Assembly (NCBI GenBank): GCA_035649895.1
Contig: DASRIS010000192.1
Span: forward strand, 1-17,739
DNA from: DASSUC01 sp035649895
Lineage (GTDB): Bacteria > Actinomycetota > Actinomycetes > Mycobacteriales > Micromonosporaceae
Direction of reading: 5' to 3'
DNA: 17,739 nucleotides
A program made the translations under genes and the position numbers. This document shows positions 5,877 through 13,479 of this stretch, piece after piece. The notes below the pieces were generated by a model. That model saw only the letters and a list, made by a program, of their open reading frames with translations, ran no database searches and had not been told where the DNA came from. The first letter of the stretch is position 1. The number at the start of each line of letters is the position of its first letter.

Positions 5877-7007
5877 ATGAAGTTCCGAGTCGAGCGTGAC
5901 GCGCTCGCCGACGCTGTCGCGTGGACCGCGAAGAGCCTGCCCAGCCGCCCGTCAGTGCCGGTGCTGGCCGGGGTGATGCTGCGGGTCGGCGACGGGGCGC
6001 TGCACGTCTCGGGCTTTGACTACGAGGTCTCCAGCCAGGTCACGATCGACGTGCAGGCCGACTCCGACGGCGCGGCCCTGGTGTCCGGCCGGCTCCTCGC
6101 CGAGATCACCAAGGCCCTGCCAGCCAAGCCGGTCGACATCGCGGCCGTCGGCTCGCATCTTGAGCTGGTGTGCGGCAGCGCCCGCTTCACGCTGCCCACC
6201 ATGCCGGTGGAGGACTACCCGACCCTGCCCGACATGCCGGCCACCGCGGGCACCGTGGACGCCGGGGTGTTCGCTGCGGCGGTGGCCCAGGTCGCGATCG
6301 CCGCCGGGCGGGACGACACGCTGCCGATGCTCACCGGGGTCCGGATGGAGATGGACGGGGCGACGCTGAGCCTGATCGCCACCGACCGGTACCGGCTGGC
6401 GCTGCGCGAGCTCTCCTGGCGGCCGCAGGATGAGGGCGGCAGCATGCACGCGCTGGTGCCGGCCAAGACCCTGGCCGACACCGCCAAGACCATGGGCCCG
6501 CTCGGCGGCGAGGTGACGATCGCGCTGGCCCGCGGCGGGGCCGGCGAAGGGATGATCGGCTTCTCCGCGGGGACCCGCCGCACGACCAGCCGGCTGCTCG
6601 ACGGCGACCTGCCCAAGGTCCGCGCGCTGCTGCCGGAGACGCACGCCGCCCAGGCCCGGGTGAGCGTCTCGGCGCTGGCCGAGGTGGTCCGCCGGGTCGC
6701 CCTGGTGGCCGAGCGGGCGACCCCGGTGCGCCTGACCTTCGGCGAGGACGGCCTGGTGGTCGAGGCCGGCGGCACCGAGGACGCGCGGGCGAGCGAGGCG
6801 ATGGACGCCACGTTCACCGGCGAGCCGCTCACCGTGGCGTTCAACCCGCAGTACCTGCTGGACGGCCTGACCGCGCTCGACAAGCCGGTCGCCGTGCTGT
6901 CCATGGTGGACCCGAGCAAGCCGGCCCTGCTGGCGCCCGGGACCGAGGACGGGGAGACTGTCGAGGGCTACCGTTACCTGATCATGCCGATCCGGCTCGG
7001 CCGCTAG
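5877..7007 (+). CDS. dnaN: DNA polymerase III beta sliding clamp
   Basis: 376-residue ring-forming clamp that tethers DNA polymerase III to DNA and recruits other replication and repair proteins. It begins MKFRVERDALADAVAWTAK and ends YRYLIMPIRLGR, both typical of actinobacterial beta clamps. The three clamp folds divide roughly at residues 1-120, 121-250 and 251-376, and the C-terminal MPIRL forms part of the partner-peptide pocket. Start is ATG 5877 with GGAGGG (5864-5869) and a 7-nt spacer. The same frame continues upstream into oriC, but homology begins at this ATG. It is the first gene right of the origin. Confidence 0.97.
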   Translation: MKFRVERDALADAVAWTAKSLPSRPSVPVLAGVMLRVGDGALHVSGFDYEVSSQVTIDVQADSDGAALVSGRLLAEITKALPAKPVDIAAVGSHLELVCGSARFTLPTMPVEDYPTLPDMPATAGTVDAGVFAAAVAQVAIAAGRDDTLPMLTGVRMEMDGATLSLIATDRYRLALRELSWRPQDEGGSMHALVPAKTLADTAKTMGPLGGEVTIALARGGAGEGMIGFSAGTRRTTSRLLDGDLPKVRALLPETHAAQARVSVSALAEVVRRVALVAERATPVRLTFGEDGLVVEAGGTEDARASEAMDATFTGEPLTVAFNPQYLLDGLTALDKPVAVLSMVDPSKPALLAPGTEDGETVEGYRYLIMPIRLGR

Positions 7008-7047
7008 CGCTCCAGCGCAACGCCGGCCTTGCGGAAGGGGGCTAGTG

Positions 7048-7920
<873 letters not shown>

Positions 7921-7925
7921 CTTCC

Positions 7926-9119
7926 CTGTACGTACGCTCGCTGGAGCTGGTCGACTTCCGCTCCTACGCGCACGTGGCCGTCGGCTTCGACCCCGGGCCC
8001 AACGTGCTCGTCGGCGCCAACGGCGCGGGCAAGACCAACCTGGTCGAGGCGCTCGGGTACGTCGCCACGCTGGGCAGCCACCGGGTGGCCGCGGACGCCC
8101 CCCTGGTGCGGGCCGGCGCGGAGACCGCGGTGATCCGTACCGCTGTCGTCCACGACGGGCGGGAGCTGGTCGTCGAGCTGTCGGTGACGCCGGGCAGGGC
8201 GAACCGGGCCCGGCTCGGGCGCGCCCCGGTGAGCCGGGCGCGCGACGTGCTCGGCGTACTGCGGCTGGTGCTCTTCGCCCCGGAGGACCTGGCCCTGGTC
8301 CGGGGCGATCCGGCGGAGCGGCGGCGCTACCTCGACGACCTGCTCGTCGCCCGGCAGCCGCGCTACGCCGGCGTGCGTGCCGACTACGACCGGGTGCTCC
8401 GCCAGCGCAACGCGCTGCTGCGCACCGCCTACCTGGCCCGCAAGGCCAGTTCCGGCAGCCGCGACCTGTCCACGTTGGACGTGTGGGACCTGCACCTGGC
8501 CGAGCACGGGGCAGCGCTGCTGGCCGGCCGGCTGGAGCTGGTCGCCGCGCTCGCCCCGCACGTGGCGAAGGCGTACGACACGGTGGCCGGCCGGGGCGGC
8601 TCGGCCGCGGTCGCGTACCGCTCCGGGCTGGGTGAGGCGGCCGGGCTGGGTGAGATGGCGGGGCTGGGCGGGGTGGCCGGACCGGGCGGGGTGGCCGGCG
8701 GTCCTGGCGCGGCGGACCGGGGCGCGCTCGCCCGGGCGCTGGGCGAGGCGCTGCGCCAGGCCCGGCCGGCCGAGGTGGAGCGGGGCGTCACGCTCGTCGG
8801 CCCGCACCGCGACGACCTCACCCTCGCGCTGGGCGAGCGCCCCGCCAAGGGGTACGCCAGCCAGGGCGAGTCATGGTCGTACGCGGTGGCGCTGCGGCTG
8901 GCAGCGTACGACCTGCTGCGCTCCGAGGGGGTGGAGCCGGTGCTCGTGCTCGACGACGTCTTCGCGGAGCTGGACACCGGCCGGCGGGATCGGCTGGCCG
9001 CCCTGGTCGGCACGGCCAGCCAGGTGCTGGTCACCTGCGCCGTCCCGGACGATGTCCCGCCCAGCCTGCGTGGGGTGCGCTTTGACCTGGCCGACGGGGA
9101 GGTACGCCGTGCGGGGTGA
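7926..9119 (+). CDS. recF: DNA replication and repair protein RecF (CTG start)
   Basis: 397-residue SMC-like ATPase that binds gapped DNA and, with RecO and RecR, loads RecA at stalled forks. From CTG 7926 the protein begins (M)YVRSLELVDFRSY, the family's normal first strand. Walker A is GANGAGKT (K36), the ABC signature lies around QGESWS (313-318), and Walker B is VLVLDDVFAELD (D343, D344). The next in-frame standard start is GTG 7974, which would remove 16 conserved residues. GGAAGGG at 7910-7916 with a 9-nt spacer supports CTG. A repeat-encoded Gly/Ala insert occupies residues 234-257, lengthening the protein beyond the roughly 360-380 usual. It starts 5 nt after gnd and overlaps dciA. 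Confidence 0.94.
   Translation: MYVRSLELVDFRSYAHVAVGFDPGPNVLVGANGAGKTNLVEALGYVATLGSHRVAADAPLVRAGAETAVIRTAVVHDGRELVVELSVTPGRANRARLGRAPVSRARDVLGVLRLVLFAPEDLALVRGDPAERRRYLDDLLVARQPRYAGVRADYDRVLRQRNALLRTAYLARKASSGSRDLSTLDVWDLHLAEHGAALLAGRLELVAALAPHVAKAYDTVAGRGGSAAVAYRSGLGEAAGLGEMAGLGGVAGPGGVAGGPGAADRGALARALGEALRQARPAEVERGVTLVGPHRDDLTLALGERPAKGYASQGESWSYAVALRLAAYDLLRSEGVEPVLVLDDVFAELDTGRRDRLAALVGTASQVLVTCAVPDDVPPSLRGVRFDLADGEVRRAG
8625..8696 (+). repeat. Four 18-bp tandem repeats inside recF
   Basis: Four degenerate 18-bp units, the first GGGCTGGGTGAGGCGGCC, encode the hexapeptides GLGEAA, GLGEMA, GLGGVA and GPGGVA (residues 234-257). The insert keeps frame and lies in the variable region before the signature motif. 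Confidence 0.85.
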
Positions 9120-10098
9120 CACGCCGGGTGGGCAGGCTGGTTCGGGCCCGCCGCACACCGATCCTGCCCCGGCCGGCGGACAGGCTGGTGGCTCCGGTGG
9201 ACGGTCCGGCGGGTCCGGCGGACAGGCCGGAGGGTACAGCGGGCGGTCCGGTGGGTCCGGAGACCCGGCGGCGCCGGACGCGGCTGGGGCGGGCGGTGCC
9301 GCCGGGGTGAGCGGTCCCGACCTCGCCCGAGCGGCGCTGGACGCGGCTCGGGCCCGCCGGGGCACCCGGCGCGGAGCCGGGTACGGGTGGTCCGCCGGGC
9401 AGGGCGGGGGGCGCGGCGGCGGGCGCTCGGACCTGGTGGGCGACGACGCCGGGATGCCGGCCGGCGCAGGCGAGCCAGGCGGCGCAGGCGAGCGTGGCAG
9501 TGCTGACGGGCGTGGCAGTGCTGACGGGCGTGGTAGTGCTGGCGGGCCGGACGCGGCTGGCACCGGTGCCGGGGCCAGTGCTGGTCCTACCGCCGCCGAT
9601 GCCGGTGCGGGTGTGGCTACCGGTGGTGCCGATGCCGGCCAGGCGGCCGGCGGTCGCGCGGCGCCCGTCCCGCCGGCGGGGCGCGGCCGGACCGCTCGCC
9701 CGGCGACCCGGCGGCGAGGTTACTCCGGCGCCGGGCCGGACCCCCGCGACCCGCAGCCGTTCGGCGCGATCCTGGAACGGTTGGTCAAGGCGCGCGGGTG
9801 GGGCCGTCCAGCGGCCGAGGCGACCGTCTTCGGCGCCTGGGAGCGGGTGGTGGGTCCGGATATCGCCGCGCACAGCCGCCCGGTGAAGCTGGAGGGCGGT
9901 GAGCTGACCGTGGAGGCGGAGTCCACCGCGTGGGCGACCCAGCTGCGCATGCTCGCCGGCACGCTGCTGGTGCGGATCGCCGCGGCGGTGGGGCACAACG
10001 TGGTCACCAGGCTGCGGGTGCACGGACCCGCCGCACCGTCCTGGTCGCGGGGTCCCCGCCGGGTCCGCGGCCGCGGCCCACGGGACACCTACGGCTAG
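9109..10098 (+). CDS. dciA: DciA-like DUF721 protein, probable replicative helicase operator
   Basis: 329-residue protein with a C-terminal DUF721 domain. DUF721 proteins (DciA) bind the DnaB helicase and stand in for DnaC/DnaI loaders in most bacteria, and the family is essential in mycobacteria. Residues 1-70 are Gly/Ser/Gln-rich. A short basic helix DLARAALDAARARRG (71-85), common in actinobacterial homologues, is followed by about 120 residues of Gly/Ala-rich linker. The DUF721 domain (about 211-310) begins DPRDPQPFGAILERLVKARGW and includes the WERVVGPDIAAHSRP and WATQLRMLA segments. The tail is Arg/Gly-rich. GTG 9109 overlaps recF by 11 bp and follows GGGGAGG (9096-9102) with a 6-nt spacer. 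The frame is open further left, but inside recF. Symbol assigned by family. Confidence 0.9.
   Translation: MRGDTPGGQAGSGPPHTDPAPAGGQAGGSGGRSGGSGGQAGGYSGRSGGSGDPAAPDAAGAGGAAGVSGPDLARAALDAARARRGTRRGAGYGWSAGQGGGRGGGRSDLVGDDAGMPAGAGEPGGAGERGSADGRGSADGRGSAGGPDAAGTGAGASAGPTAADAGAGVATGGADAGQAAGGRAAPVPPAGRGRTARPATRRRGYSGAGPDPRDPQPFGAILERLVKARGWGRPAAEATVFGAWERVVGPDIAAHSRPVKLEGGELTVEAESTAWATQLRMLAGTLLVRIAAAVGHNVVTRLRVHGPAAPSWSRGPRRVRGRGPRDTYG
9493..9546 (+). repeat. Three 18-bp tandem repeats in the dciA linker
   Basis: CGTGGCAGTGCTGACGGG occurs twice perfectly (9493-9510, 9511-9528) and once with two changes (9529-9546). The units are preceded by a related GGCGCAGGCGAG duplication. They extend the disordered linker of DciA in frame. 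Confidence 0.8.
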
Positions 10099-10227
10099 AG
10101 ACCCAACTTGGACTATTCCTATCTTTGGGTTAACCACCGTATTCGTACCGGGCCGCCCTGAAGATAAAAGGGCCGAAAATTGGTCAACCAGGATCGACGG
10201 GTGGCCCTCTGCGGGTCAAGCTTTGCA

Positions 10228-10272
10228 ATCTAGAAGACTTATACCTGGATAGCGTGCATAAGTCTTCTAGAT
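10228..10272. repeat. Perfect 15-bp inverted repeat with 15-nt loop
   Basis: ATCTAGAAGACTTAT (10228-10242) and ATAAGTCTTCTAGAT (10258-10272) are perfect reverse complements around a 15-nt loop. The arms are strikingly AT-rich for this genome. There is no T-run after either arm. It sits between convergent genes, so it may end transcription from both sides, but it could also be a protein-binding site or the remnant of an inserted element. Confidence 0.85.
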
Positions 10273-10401
10273 CTCGAACTGGCCAGATTCGAGCTGTGCC
10301 GGTCGCCGGGGAGCTTGGGAACCGCTGTATACCGGAGTAGCTCAGTCCGCTGCGGCTGTCTGCGCCAACCGCATCACGCCAAGATCGGGATCTGATGCGC
10401 C

Positions 10402-10426
10402 GGATGTGTAGTTGCGGTGCACATCC
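10402..10426. repeat. 7-bp inverted repeat
   Basis: GGATGTG (10402-10408) and CACATCC (10420-10426) are perfect reverse complements around an 11-nt loop. Its length is near what chance allows, and it is listed because it shares the AT-rich spacer with the longer repeat. Confidence 0.4.
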
Positions 10427-10557
10427 CATGTCACAGTCGTGATCTTGAAGAGTGTGGGGTGGCTGAACGGATAAATGGGTGTTGAACCGGTAAAGGGGGC
10501 CGGTCGAGGCGAGCAGATCGGGCGTGGTCAAGTTCCGTCTGATCTCAGCGAAGTGGC

Positions 10558-11112
10558 TCAGAAGTCGGCGTAGACGGCGAAGCCACGGTCGGCGCACCGC
10601 CGGTAGAACTGCCCGAGCACATCCAGCTCGGTAAGCGTGAAGCTCCACTGCGGCGCCCCACCCGCCTCCCGGCGCAGCCGGTCCAGCCGGCTGTCCAGCC
10701 AGCGCAGCTGCTGCTCGGCGAGGCGGTTGTCGGCGAGGGCGGCGGTGAGCACCTGCGCCACCGTCTCGAACGTGACCTCCTCGCCGAGCGGGTGGTGCCC
10801 CTCGACGAAGCGCTCCAGGCCGCCCGCGATCCAGGCGCAGCCGTCCGGGTCGATCACCGGGTCCTCGTCCTCGGTCGACGCGTCAGTGGCGTAGAGCACA
10901 CCGGACAGTCCCAGCATCAGGTCGACGAGCTCGATGTACGCGGTCACGCGTACCGTGCCGGTCTTGGCGATGTGTCCAGCGAGGGCGGCAGCCGGGGCGG
11001 GCACCTGCGGCTCGTCGGCGAGGACGGCGAAGTCGACGAACTCGGCCGGGGCCACCGGGTCGTAGAAGCGTCCGGTGCGTGGCCACTGCACGGCGACGTT
11101 GTCCAGCCCCAT
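10558..11112 (-). CDS. Uncharacterised acidic protein
   Basis: 184-residue protein I do not recognise. It begins MGLDNVAVQWPRTGRFYDPV and ends RRCADRGFAVYADF. It is acidic overall, with no signal peptide or membrane segment. Residues about 58-72 (YIELVDLMLGLSGVL) look like a short hydrophobic helix, 77-88 are very acidic, and about 129-155 (NRLAEQQLRWLDSRLDRLRRE) look like a charged amphipathic helix. W35-type zinc or nuclease motifs are not seen. Codon use is GC-ending like the neighbours, supporting a real gene. Start is ATG 11112; GAAAGG at 11125-11130 is 12 nt away, longer than ideal, and no other in-frame start is near. It is the only minus-strand gene in the dnaA-gyrA block and is divergent from gyrB. 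Confidence 0.75.
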   Translation of the reverse strand: MGLDNVAVQWPRTGRFYDPVAPAEFVDFAVLADEPQVPAPAAALAGHIAKTGTVRVTAYIELVDLMLGLSGVLYATDASTEDEDPVIDPDGCAWIAGGLERFVEGHHPLGEEVTFETVAQVLTAALADNRLAEQQLRWLDSRLDRLRREAGGAPQWSFTLTELDVLGQFYRRCADRGFAVYADF

Positions 11113-11458
11113 CGGCGTACCACACCTTTCACCTCGGCGGGGGCGAGGTTACGGCACGCGCAGGCCGGCGTGCGACCCCACCCGGGGCAGCCCGTAGGGC
11201 GTACCCTCGCAGTCACCGACACCGACCTCGGCGGTGCTGTTCGCTCCGTCGGCGCCGTGTGATCGGTGGGTGCGTGGGGGGAGTCGCGGACCGAGTGGTT
11301 CGGGCGGCTACGAAGGTCTCAGGGGTGCCGTAACGCGCTTCTGTCGCCCAGGCACAGTAGGATCGAAGGGTGTACGCCGCCGCGCATCGCGGGCGGTGTC
11401 ATTCATCCGCGGGTTGCGGAGAGGCTCGTCCGCGGCTGCGGAGAGAGGGACGACGTCG
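11113..11458. other. Divergent spacer upstream of gyrB
   Basis: 346 bp separate the unknown minus-strand gene from gyrB. A TAGGAT hexamer at 11358-11363 could be a gyrB -10 element, but I find no well-spaced -35 partner. No repeat or DnaA box stands out. gyrB is commonly induced by loss of supercoiling, but nothing here shows that directly. Confidence 0.4.
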
Positions 11459-13399
11459 GTGCCGAAGAAGCAGGACGACTACACGGCTGCCTCGTTGACC
11501 GCCCTTGAAGGGCTGGAAGCGGTGCGCAAGCGCCCAGGGATGTATATCGGTTCCACCGGGGAGCGGGGCCTGCACCACCTGGTGCAGGAGGTGGTCGACA
11601 ACGCCGTGGACGAGGCCCTGGCCGGCTTCTGCGACACGATCGACGTGGTGCTGCTCGCCGACGGCGGGGTCCGGGTGGTGGACAACGGGCGGGGCATCCC
11701 AGTCGACATGCACCCCAAGCTCAAGAAGCCGGGCGTTGAGGTGGCGCTGACCGTGCTGCACGCGGGCGGCAAGTTCGAGGGCAAGGCGTACACGGTCTCC
11801 GGCGGCCTGCACGGGGTCGGCGTCTCGGTGGTGAACGCGCTCTCCACGCGGATGGAGGTGGAGATCCACAAGGACAGCCACGTGTGGCGCCAGCAGTACC
11901 ACTTCGCCAAGCCGACGCCGCTGGTCAAGGGGGAGCGGACCCGGCGGAGCGGCTCGAGCGTCAGCTTCTGGCCCGACCCGAAGATCTTCGAGACCACCGA
12001 GTTCAGCTTCGAGATCATCTCCCGGCGGCTGCAGGAGATGGCGTTCCTCAACCGCGGCCTCACCATCCACCTGCGCGACGAGCGCAAGCGTGACGAGGGC
12101 GGCCCGGCCCGCGAGGTGACCTACCTCTACAAGGGCGGCATCGCCGACTTCGTGCGCCACCTCAACCTGACCAAGACCCCGCTGCACCGCTCGGTGGTGG
12201 AGTTCACCGCCGATGGCGAGGGCATGTCGGTCGAGGTGGCGATGCAGTGGAACGAGTCGTACGGCGAGTCGGTCTACACCTTTGCGAACACCATCAACAC
12301 GCACGAGGGTGGCACGCACGAGGAGGGGTTCCGGGCCGCGCTGACCACGGTGGTCAACAAGTACGGCAGCGACAAGAAGCTGCTCAAGGGCGACGAGAAG
12401 CTCACCGGTGAGGACATCCGGGAGGGGCTGGCCGCCATCGTCTCGGTCGAGCTGGCGAACCCGCAGTTCGAGGGCCAGACCAAGACCAAGCTCGGCAACA
12501 CCGACGTGAAGGGCTTCGTGCAGCGGGTCTGCAACGAGTGGCTGGCCGACTGGCTGGAGCGCAACCCGGGCGAGGCCAAGACGGTAATCATGAAGGCCTC
12601 CGCTGCGTCGCGGGCGCGCATCGCCGCAGCCCAGGCCCGCAAGCTGGCCCGGCGCAAGTCGCTGCTGGAGTCCAGCTCGATGCCGGGCAAGCTCTCCGAC
12701 TGCCAGTCGACCGACCCGCGGGTCTCCGAGCTGTTCATCGTGGAGGGCGACTCCGCCGGCGGCTCCGCCAAGCAGGGGCGCGACCCCAAGTTCCAGGCGA
12801 TCCTGCCGATCCGCGGCAAGATCCTGAACGTGGAGAAGGCGCGCATCGACCGGGTCCTCAAGAACAACGAGGTCCAGGCGCTGATCACCGCACTCGGCAC
12901 CGGCATCCACGAAGAGTTCGACATCAACAAGCTGCGGTACCACAAGATCGTGCTGATGGCCGACGCGGACGTCGACGGCCAGCACATCCGTACCCTGCTG
13001 CTCACGCTGTTGTTCCGCTTCATGCGGCCGCTGGTGGAGCTCGGGCACGTCTACCTGGCCCAGCCGCCGCTCTACAAGATCAAGTGGAACAAGAAGGGCG
13101 ACGACGCGCAGTACGCCTACTCCGACCGGGAGCGCGACGGGCTCATCGCGATCCGGCAGGAGAAGCGGGCGAACGCGAAGCCGGACGACATCCAGCGGTT
13201 CAAGGGCCTGGGGGAGATGAACTACCCGGAGCTGTGGGAGACCACGATGAACCCGGCCACCCGGACCTTGCTGCACGTCTCGCTGGACGACGCGGCGACT
13301 GCGGATGAGCTGTTCAGCGTGTTGATGGGTGAGGACGTCGAGGCTCGCCGCTCGTTCATCCAGCGCAACGCCAAGGACGTCCGCTTCCTGGATATCTAG
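11459..13399 (+). CDS. gyrB: DNA gyrase subunit B
   Basis: 646-residue ATPase subunit of DNA gyrase, which with GyrA introduces negative supercoils ahead of forks. The GHKL ATPase region has EVVDNAVDEA (E44, N48), DNGRGIP (D75, G79) and GGLHGVGVSVVN, and the transducer carries QTKTKLGN. The TOPRIM domain has EGDSAGG (E429, D431) and DADVDG (D502, D504, D506), which bind magnesium; the tail ends RRSFIQRNAKDVRFLDI. GTG 11459 is chosen because only about 12 residues precede the conserved SLTALEGLEAVRKRPGMYIG, with AGGGA (11446-11450) 8 nt upstream. The frame is open to 11234, but the extension is low-complexity and basic. gyrA follows after 80 bp. Confidence 0.97.
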   Translation: MPKKQDDYTAASLTALEGLEAVRKRPGMYIGSTGERGLHHLVQEVVDNAVDEALAGFCDTIDVVLLADGGVRVVDNGRGIPVDMHPKLKKPGVEVALTVLHAGGKFEGKAYTVSGGLHGVGVSVVNALSTRMEVEIHKDSHVWRQQYHFAKPTPLVKGERTRRSGSSVSFWPDPKIFETTEFSFEIISRRLQEMAFLNRGLTIHLRDERKRDEGGPAREVTYLYKGGIADFVRHLNLTKTPLHRSVVEFTADGEGMSVEVAMQWNESYGESVYTFANTINTHEGGTHEEGFRAALTTVVNKYGSDKKLLKGDEKLTGEDIREGLAAIVSVELANPQFEGQTKTKLGNTDVKGFVQRVCNEWLADWLERNPGEAKTVIMKASAASRARIAAAQARKLARRKSLLESSSMPGKLSDCQSTDPRVSELFIVEGDSAGGSAKQGRDPKFQAILPIRGKILNVEKARIDRVLKNNEVQALITALGTGIHEEFDINKLRYHKIVLMADADVDGQHIRTLLLTLLFRFMRPLVELGHVYLAQPPLYKIKWNKKGDDAQYAYSDRERDGLIAIRQEKRANAKPDDIQRFKGLGEMNYPELWETTMNPATRTLLHVSLDDAATADELFSVLMGEDVEARRSFIQRNAKDVRFLDI

Positions 13400-13479
13400 C
13401 GATATCTAACGCGCAGAAACGGTTTCGCGGTTGGCCACAGCCGGGGTGCACCGCCCGGCCTAGACGATAAGGGTAGACA

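Larger units (their letters stand above)
10099..10557. other. AT-rich non-coding spacer between convergent genes
   Basis: This 459-bp spacer lies between dciA (plus) and the unknown gene (minus). By hand count it is about 56% GC over 10141-10500, against roughly 70% or more in the flanking genes. It contains the 15-bp inverted repeat (10228-10272), a second 7-bp repeat (10402-10408/10420-10426), and a weak GCCCT/AGGGC hairpin (10155-10173). No convincing gene is visible. A minus-strand ORF at 10184-10648 crosses the inverted repeat and overlaps the unknown gene, and its product resembles nothing I know. Confidence 0.7.

Noticed and set aside
8377..9108. N-terminal extension of the dciA frame inside recF
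   Set aside because: It is an out-of-frame shadow of recF rich in Trp/Arg/Pro, and GTG 9109 has a near-ideal Shine-Dalgarno.
10155..10173. GCCCT/AGGGC hairpin as dciA terminator
   Set aside because: Only 5 bp of stem with a 9-nt loop and no T-run; it is too weak to call as a terminator.
10331..10420. tRNA-like start (GGAGTAGCTCAGT) in the AT-rich spacer
   Set aside because: The D-stem partner GAGC is missing where it should be, no anticodon arm folds, and no TTCGA-type T loop follows at the right distance. At most it is a decayed fragment.
10184..10648. 154-residue minus-strand ORF
   Set aside because: It overlaps the unknown gene in another frame, spans the inverted repeat and low-GC spacer, has no clear ribosome site and resembles no protein I know.
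11399..13276. 625-residue minus-strand ORF opposite gyrB
   Set aside because: It is an antisense shadow typical of high-GC genes; gyrB is unmistakable on the plus strand and the antisense product is His/Arg/Leu-rich without domains.
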